Below are positions 4,547 to 8,919 of a stretch of 8,919 bases of DNA, piece after piece. The notes beneath the pieces were generated by a model, which did no database searches, had not been told where the DNA came from, and saw only the letters and a program-made list of their open reading frames with translations. The stretch's first letter is position 1, and each line of letters begins with the position of its first letter. This stretch comes from Chitinophagales bacterium. GTDB lineage: Bacteria > Bacteroidota > Bacteroidia > Chitinophagales > Chitinophagaceae. A program made the translations under genes and the position numbers. The stretch spans positions 1-8,919 of the forward strand of contig JAATGW010000784.1 of NCBI GenBank assembly GCA_015654495.1. The letters are read 5' to 3'.

Positions 4547-6679
4547 ATGAAATATTTTATTTTTTTCGCGGTATTCTTTTTTGGGATAGAATTTTTGAAT
4601 GCCCAATCAACCCATAGTATCAGCCTGATGCCGCAACCCCGGAAATTGGAAGTAGGGACCGGCCGTTTTCCATTGACAGCAGATTTTAGTATTGCCCTAT
4701 CCGCAGATAAAATAGATACTGTCTTATTTAAGGCAGCCAACAGGATGTTACAAACCCTGAACCGGAGAACAATATTATTTATCAAACCTCAGAAAATAAC
4801 GGGTCCGGTCAATAACCCATCAGCTGCGCTTCAAATAGAAGTCAGTGAAAGAAAACCTGTGGCGCAGGGTGTGAATGAAAGCTATTCGATCGAAATAACA
4901 GATAAGAGAATTCAACTCAGGGCACGGACAACCATCGGTGCTTTGTGCGGGATGGAAACTTTACTTCAGCTGGTATCCTGGGATGCGGAGGGTTATTATT
5001 TTCCCCTGGTTCAGATTACTGATGAGCCGAGGTTCCCCTGGCGCGGACTGATGATCGATGTTTCGCGTCATTTTATTCCTTTTGAACAGATCAAAAGGCA
5101 CCTTGATGCAATGGCAGCTGTAAAGCTGAATGTATTTCATTTTCATATCAGTGATGATGAAGGGTTTCGTATTGAGTCAAAAATTTTTCCCGATCTCCAG
5201 CGCAAAGGTTCTGATGGTGATTTCTATACACAGACGCAGATCAGGGAACTGGTAAGCTATGCTGCTGACAGGGGAATCCTGGTGGTACCTGAGTTTGATA
5301 TGCCGGGCCATACTACCAGCTGGTTTGCCGGATATCCAGCTCTGGCAAGCGCTCCCGGTCCCTATGAGCCCGGTCCGCGTTTTAAAATTGCGCCCAGACC
5401 TGATGGCAAAGCACCGGGACTCATGGACATCATGCAGATGATTAACAACTATCCGACACCTGCTTTTGATCCGTCATCACATGCTGCCTATGATTTTCTT
5501 GATAAGTTTTTTGGCGAAATGGCTACCTTATTTCCTTCACCCTGGTTTCATATCGGGGCAGATGAAGTAAATGGAGTTGCCTGGAAACAGAATCCAAAGA
5601 TTGTTGCGTTCATGACCGAAAAAGGTTTGAAAGATACACATGCTTTACAGGCCTATTTTGTAAAGCGGGTTCAGCAGATCCTGGCCAAACATAAAAAGAA
5701 AACCATTGGATGGGAAGAACTTCTTTCAGATGACCTGCCGAAGGAGGTAACCGTCCAGGTCTGGAATAATGGCAGTGTTAAAGACAAGGCTTACGCCCAG
5801 GGTCACCCGATTTTAATTTCCAGGGGGTTTTATCTTGATTTGTTTATGCCCGCCTATATACACCGGTATAATTCATTAATCCCGGATTCAGCTGGCTACG
5901 GCATCGCGCCTGGATTTTTAGGTGGTGAGGGAGCATTATGGACTGAAATTGCCGATCAGCATAATGCTGAAATACGTGCCTGGCCAAGGGCTGCTGCCAT
6001 CGCTGAAATGCTTTGGTCACCGGTTGGGAATAAAGATGTTGAAGATTTTTACCGGAGACTATTTGTTACAGGTAAACAGCTGGATGAGGCTGGCCTTGCA
6101 TTATACAGTATATATGAACGGGGTCTTCGGCGCCTTGCAGGAAATAACGATATCACTAACCTGAAAATACTTGCAGATGTTGTTACACCAATTAAGGGTT
6201 ATAAAAAAGTGTCTGCGAAAATGACTGCTAATCCCGCGTCCCTTGCGCAGACTTCACCGGTTAATGGCGTTTCAGATATACTGTTTTGTGATTCGGAAGT
6301 AAAACGTGCATTCAGGAAGAATGTGAGCCTGTTTCTCAGTAATAAAGATTCTGCAACTGCCAATCTCATCAGGGCACAACTTTATGAATGGAAAAAACAA
6401 TCGGATTTACTGAAACAGAAAAGCATTCTGCCTGCGGCAAGAACTACGGTTGATAGTCTCTCCTTCCATCTCGCAAGAGCTGCTGAAACAGGACTGCTTG
6501 CATTGGAAAAAATGCAAGGATCAACACCTGCCTCCCCCGAATGGATCAAAGAAAAAATGCTGTTGCTGGCATTATCCGGAAAGCAGTTTGGTGAAGCGGA
6601 GATTGCTGTAATACCTGAGATAGCAGCCCTCGTGAAAGGACAGCTGCAGCCCGAACCGCAGGAATATCCGGTGTTCTGA
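4547..6679 (+). CDS. Secreted beta-N-acetylhexosaminidase, glycoside hydrolase family 20
   Basis: This 710-residue enzyme would remove terminal N-acetylglucosamine or N-acetylgalactosamine from glycans or chitooligosaccharides. A signal peptide (residues 1-19, cut before Gln20) points to the periplasm. Residues about 25-155 form the small GH20 N-terminal alpha/beta domain. The TIM barrel runs from about 160 to 500. It contains FPWRGLMIDVSRHF (163-176), FHFHISDDEGFR (197-208), VPEFDMPGHT (247-256), and the catalytic pair Asp339-Glu340 in FHIGADEVNG. GWEE (388-391), QVWNNG (404-409) and EGALWTE (461-467) follow. GAD replaces the more usual GGD. In this family the neighbouring Asp orients the substrate acetamido group for anchimeric assistance. 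The last 200 residues are mostly helical and unassigned. The gene lies 8 bp after tetR, and a hairpin terminator follows the stop. Confidence 0.95.
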   Translation: MKYFIFFAVFFFGIEFLNAQSTHSISLMPQPRKLEVGTGRFPLTADFSIALSADKIDTVLFKAANRMLQTLNRRTILFIKPQKITGPVNNPSAALQIEVSERKPVAQGVNESYSIEITDKRIQLRARTTIGALCGMETLLQLVSWDAEGYYFPLVQITDEPRFPWRGLMIDVSRHFIPFEQIKRHLDAMAAVKLNVFHFHISDDEGFRIESKIFPDLQRKGSDGDFYTQTQIRELVSYAADRGILVVPEFDMPGHTTSWFAGYPALASAPGPYEPGPRFKIAPRPDGKAPGLMDIMQMINNYPTPAFDPSSHAAYDFLDKFFGEMATLFPSPWFHIGADEVNGVAWKQNPKIVAFMTEKGLKDTHALQAYFVKRVQQILAKHKKKTIGWEELLSDDLPKEVTVQVWNNGSVKDKAYAQGHPILISRGFYLDLFMPAYIHRYNSLIPDSAGYGIAPGFLGGEGALWTEIADQHNAEIRAWPRAAAIAEMLWSPVGNKDVEDFYRRLFVTGKQLDEAGLALYSIYERGLRRLAGNNDITNLKILADVVTPIKGYKKVSAKMTANPASLAQTSPVNGVSDILFCDSEVKRAFRKNVSLFLSNKDSATANLIRAQLYEWKKQSDLLKQKSILPAARTTVDSLSFHLARAAETGLLALEKMQGSTPASPEWIKEKMLLLALSGKQFGEAEIAVIPEIAALVKGQLQPEPQEYPVF

Positions 6680-6731
6680 CACTGCATAAAAGGATCGGAA
6701 AATTTGTTTTTTTATCCGCGAATTCTATCGG

Positions 6732-6768
6732 ATATTTTCCCCACCTCCGGCGGGAAAATATTTTTTTA
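6732..6768 (+). terminator. Intrinsic terminator after the GH20 gene
   Basis: ATATTTTCCC (6732-6741) pairs perfectly with GGGAAAATAT (6752-6761), a 10-bp stem with a 10-nt loop, running into a T-rich tail at 6761-6767. It begins 52 bp after the GH20 stop. A weaker alternative hairpin TATCCG/CGGATA (6713-6718 with 6729-6734) overlaps its left arm by three bases. Confidence 0.65.
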
Positions 6769-6772
6769 TTAA

Positions 6773-6791
6773 GTCTACTATTTTAGTAGAC
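6773..6791. promoter_or_regulatory. Perfect 19-bp palindrome over the -33 region of the susC promoter
   Basis: GTCTACTA-TTT-TAGTAGAC is an 8-bp perfect dyad with a 3-bp centre. It ends 8 bp before the TATATTTG box at 6800, so it would span about -38 to -20. That is the place for an operator or an activator site. It is unlike the GGAAAA sites of the tetR promoter, so a different regulator is implied. Confidence 0.6.
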
Positions 6792-6799
6792 ATTTGCCC

Positions 6800-6807
6800 T
6801 ATATTTG
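6800..6807 (+). promoter_or_regulatory. Candidate -7 box (TATATTTG) for susC
   Basis: Perfect TAnnTTTG match downstream of the GH20 terminator and the 19-bp palindrome. Transcription would start near 6811, giving a leader of about 395 nt before the susC ATG. The -33 region lies inside the palindrome and lacks a clear TTG. Confidence 0.6.
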
Positions 6808-6986
6808 TGTCCCGACCCAAAAATCGAAGCGCTGGTATGCAGAGAAGAGTTTGATGATTAAGATCCGGTGCTGATTTTTTGCTGTTATGTTTCTGGAATT
6901 CTTAAGCGATTACTGCCTGATTTAATTTCCGGGATCTGCTGCTATAACGGGAAAAGCAACTGATCTTAATAACAAAGCAAATTTCA

Positions 6987-7040
6987 ATGAACATTTCAGA
7001 TAGATTCAACGTCCATAGACGTGAACGGGCAGGTCCCTGA
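6987..7040 (+). CDS. Candidate 17-residue leader peptide ending in RAGP
   Basis: ATG to TGA encodes MNISDRFNVHRRERAGP. The start codon is preceded by CAAAGCAAAT (6973-6982), the same ten bases that precede the susC ATG (7193-7202), with 4 and 3 nt between. That shared context is the main reason to believe it is translated. The peptide is basic (Arg6, 11, 12, 14, His10) and ends RAGP before a UGA stop. RAGP is how the E. coli SecM arrest motif ends, and stalling at a Pro-UGA end is known for TnaC. A hairpin (7005-7025; ACGTC-CATA-GACGT core plus TTC/GAA) lies within the reading frame and would be opened by a translating ribosome. Function is inferred, not shown. Confidence 0.45.
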   Translation: MNISDRFNVHRRERAGP

Positions 7041-7097
7041 GAAGAAAATATTATCAGCAGCTTTTAGCGAAGCAGCTGGTGATTCACTATAAAAAAT

Positions 7098-7144
7098 GGC
7101 CGGAATACTGTTTGCGCAGTTCCGGCCGGATTAAACGAGGCCGG
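7098..7144 (+). promoter_or_regulatory. Competing GGCCGG hairpins before susC
   Basis: Arm 1 GGCCGGAA (7098-7105), arm 2 TTCCGGCC (7120-7127) and arm 3 GGCCGG (7139-7144). Arm 2 can pair with arm 1 (8 bp, plus CTG/CAG beyond a TA bulge) or with arm 3 (6 bp, 11-nt loop). There is no T-run, so intrinsic termination is not implied. The 1-2 hairpin is the more stable form. The last arm ends 61 nt before the susC ATG. Confidence 0.5.
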
Positions 7145-7205
7145 TATAACAGCAAGTGATTAGCGTCACAGGCTATCGCCTTTTCATTTAACCAAAGCAA
7201 ATCTA

Positions 7206-8919
7206 ATGAAGAAATTATTATTAATGGTGGTATGGATTGCCCTGATCCATTTATCAGTTTCTGCACAAACCACCGGCAGTGAAAGCAGTGCTAAAGCAAA
7301 TAACATCACCCTTTCGGGGAAAATTTTAGCTGAAAAAACGAATTCCATTCTTTCTGGCGCCACTGTTCATATACAGGGTACCACACATGAGGTCATTACT
7401 GATAAGAAGGGCGGTTTTTCATTTCTTACCGGTCAGCATTTTCCGGTTGTGATTACAGTGAGTCATATCGGTTTTATTAAACAGGATGTTACAATCGCCA
7501 GTTCTGAACCGGTTACGGTAATATTAAAGGAAAGTACCGGTGCACTGGATGAAGTCGTGGTAGTAGGGTATGGAACACGTACGAGGAAAAATCTTATTGG
7601 TTCTGTTTCCAAGGTAAATCCTGCTGAAACAAAAAATATACCCGCGGGCGGTTTTGATGCGCAACTACAGGGGAAAGCTGCCGGTGTTCAGGTTACTTCC
7701 AACACCGGTGTGCCTGGCGAAGTAGTGAATATCCGGTTGAGGGGCGCTACGTCTATCAACGCTGATAATACACCACTCTATGTAATAGATGGTGTTTTTA
7801 TTAACAGCAGCAGTTTACAGACACTTAATACAGGGGGTAAGGCTACTTCGCCAATTGCCGATATTAATCCTTCGGATATTCAGACGATTGAGATACTGAA
7901 GGATGCTGATGCTACTGCATTGTATGGATCCAGGGGAGCAAACGGAGTTATTATTGTTACAACAAAAAGGGGCAATTTCAACCAGCGGGCCAGGGTAAAC
8001 CTTGATGCTTCTATCGGCAGCGCATGGGCGCCACCGTTATGGGACCTTACTACCGGTCCTGAACATGCGCAGCTGGTTAACGAAAACTGGGTAAATACCG
8101 GCGGTGATCCTGCAAAAAAACCTTTCCGGCCGGTGGCTGAAGGAGGACGTGGGCTTCCTGAAGAACAGCAGACCTATGACCGCCTCGACCAGGCATTCCG
8201 CACGGCACAGCTGTATGATATTAATCTTTCGCTGAGTGGTGGAAATAACGGTACCAAATATTATATCGGCGGCGGTTATAACAAACAGGAATCTATTTTA
8301 ACTCCCATCAGTTTTGAACGGGCGAGTTTTAAATTAAACCTCGACCAGAAGATCAATGACAAAGTACTGATAGGGACAAGTAATATTATCACACGTGCCT
8401 ATCGTAATCAGGGTCGTGCGGGTGATGGTCCGGCCGGAGGAATTTTGCAGGCTGCCCTGCATACACCTACCTATCTGTCTCCTTACAATGAACAGGGCGT
8501 ACTTGTTGGTCGCGCGGGTTTTGATAACCTCACATTGCTGCAACAGTATTACGACGTGAATTCTATCAGCCTGCGATATATAGGAAATTTATTCCTGGAT
8601 GCAGAGATAGTTCCGGGATTGAAATTCCGTTCGAGCTGGGGTGTTGATTATAATAACTATAATGAATCAGAATACTGGAACAGCTATCTGATCTCCGGAA
8701 GTCCGAATGGTCTTGCAACATCCAGCATAACTCAAAATTCAAGCTGGCTGAATGAACAGACGCTTTCCTGGCAGAAACGTTTTAATAAAAGTTCATTCGG
8801 CATTCTGGTGGGTAACACACTTCAGAGTAATGTGTATGACCGTACTTATCTGGAAGGACGCGGATTTGCAAATAATTCATTCACAAAAATATCTTCTGCA
8901 ACAACTATCGCCGGTACAC
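7206..8919 (+). CDS. SusC/RagA-family TonB-dependent outer-membrane receptor, N-terminal part (runs off the right edge)
   Basis: 571 codons are open to the window end; the family usually has about 1000 residues, so roughly half is missing. These proteins form outer-membrane barrels that import glycans or peptides with a SusD lipoprotein, driven by TonB. A signal peptide (1-20, cut before Gln21) is followed by a carboxypeptidase-regulatory-like beta-sandwich domain (about 34-108). The TonB-box-like stretch LDEVVVVGYGTRTRKN is at 114-129. The plug domain (about 130-256) has LQGKAAGVQV (154-163), RLRGATSI (177-184), PLYVIDG (190-196) and LKDADATALYGSRGANGV (231-248). Barrel strands follow. The start at 7206 is set by the signal peptide. 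A susD partner is expected just beyond the right edge. The substrate is unknown; the GH20 gene next door suggests an N-acetylhexosamine glycan. Confidence 0.95.
   Translation, partial: MKKLLLMVVWIALIHLSVSAQTTGSESSAKANNITLSGKILAEKTNSILSGATVHIQGTTHEVITDKKGGFSFLTGQHFPVVITVSHIGFIKQDVTIASSEPVTVILKESTGALDEVVVVGYGTRTRKNLIGSVSKVNPAETKNIPAGGFDAQLQGKAAGVQVTSNTGVPGEVVNIRLRGATSINADNTPLYVIDGVFINSSSLQTLNTGGKATSPIADINPSDIQTIEILKDADATALYGSRGANGVIIVTTKRGNFNQRARVNLDASIGSAWAPPLWDLTTGPEHAQLVNENWVNTGGDPAKKPFRPVAEGGRGLPEEQQTYDRLDQAFRTAQLYDINLSLSGGNNGTKYYIGGGYNKQESILTPISFERASFKLNLDQKINDKVLIGTSNIITRAYRNQGRAGDGPAGGILQAALHTPTYLSPYNEQGVLVGRAGFDNLTLLQQYYDVNSISLRYIGNLFLDAEIVPGLKFRSSWGVDYNNYNESEYWNSYLISGSPNGLATSSITQNSSWLNEQTLSWQKRFNKSSFGILVGNTLQSNVYDRTYLEGRGFANNSFTKISSATTIAGT

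Larger units (their letters stand above)
6808..7205 (+). ncRNA. Long structured 5' leader of the susC-like gene (candidate cis-regulatory RNA)
   Basis: The leader has several strong and partly exclusive pairings. ATTAAGATC (6857-6865) pairs perfectly with GATCTTAAT (6962-6970). Overlapping bases AGATCCGG (6861-6868) can instead pair with CCGGGATCT (6929-6937, one bulge). Near the end, GGCCGGAA (7098-7105) pairs with TTCCGGCC (7120-7127), and CCGGCC (7122-7127) can instead pair with GGCCGG (7139-7144). Two small hairpins (7060-7073 and 7156-7169) share the hexaloop TTAGCG. A 17-codon reading frame lies between the two switch-like regions. I do not recognise a known riboswitch class. Confidence 0.5.

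Noticed and set aside
4539..4550. Tiny ATG-TTG-AAA-TGA frame between tetR and the GH20 gene
   Set aside because: Its stop overlaps the GH20 ATG, which could allow coupling, but three codons give no evidence of function.
6887..6925. 12-codon frame MFLEFLSDYCLI in the susC leader
   Set aside because: It lacks the CAAAGCAAAT start context shared by the other two starts and has no notable motif. Kept only as a note.
7026..7045. CTGAGA string suggesting a TPP riboswitch
   Set aside because: The other conserved TPP blocks are not found downstream, and the string overlaps the end of the small reading frame.

Overview
The window looks like a chromosomal segment of a Bacteroidota bacterium, most likely from the Chitinophagaceae or a nearby family. 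The evidence is a SusC-type TonB-dependent receptor, signal peptides ending A|Q, little sign of Shine-Dalgarno sites, TAnnTTTG -7 promoter boxes, and intergenic clusters of small GC-rich palindromes in an otherwise AT-rich sequence. The taxonomic call is inferred from these features only.

Layout, left to right. (1) Positions 1-1370, minus strand: a tight gene set reading an exported alpha/beta hydrolase (588-1370), then an OsmC-type peroxiredoxin (143-559), then the start of a lipoprotein that runs off the left edge (1-125). (2) Positions 1371-2632 hold no credible gene. The first half has low-complexity and degenerate repeats. The second half has four copies of one palindromic repeat family, two on each strand. 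(3) Positions 2633-3424, minus strand: a metallo-beta-lactamase-fold hydrolase of the UlaG-like type. (4) Positions 3425-3920: a divergent control region with a candidate promoter on each side. Two 28-bp inverted-repeat sites exactly 40 bp apart flank the tetR -7 box. (5) Positions 3921-6679, plus strand: a TetR-family regulator and, 8 bp later, a secreted family GH20 beta-hexosaminidase, followed by a hairpin terminator. (6) Positions 6771-7205: a promoter overlapped by a perfect 19-bp palindrome, then a leader of about 395 nt. (7) Position 7206 to the right edge, plus strand: the first 571 codons of a SusC-like receptor.

Functionally the right half resembles a small glycan-use locus: a GH20 enzyme to trim terminal N-acetylhexosamines next to an outer-membrane importer. 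The control looks unusual: a TetR in an operon with the glycosidase, and a separate leader-controlled promoter for the receptor. The left gene set looks like a peroxide or stress-related unit.

The most interesting signal is the susC leader. It encodes a 17-residue peptide, MNISDRFNVHRRERAGP, whose RAGP end is the same four residues that end the SecM arrest motif. Its start codon sits in the same CAAAGCAAAT context as that of susC, and the leader can fold into several mutually exclusive hairpins. This suggests a translation-arrest or attenuation switch, but it is an inference from sequence alone.
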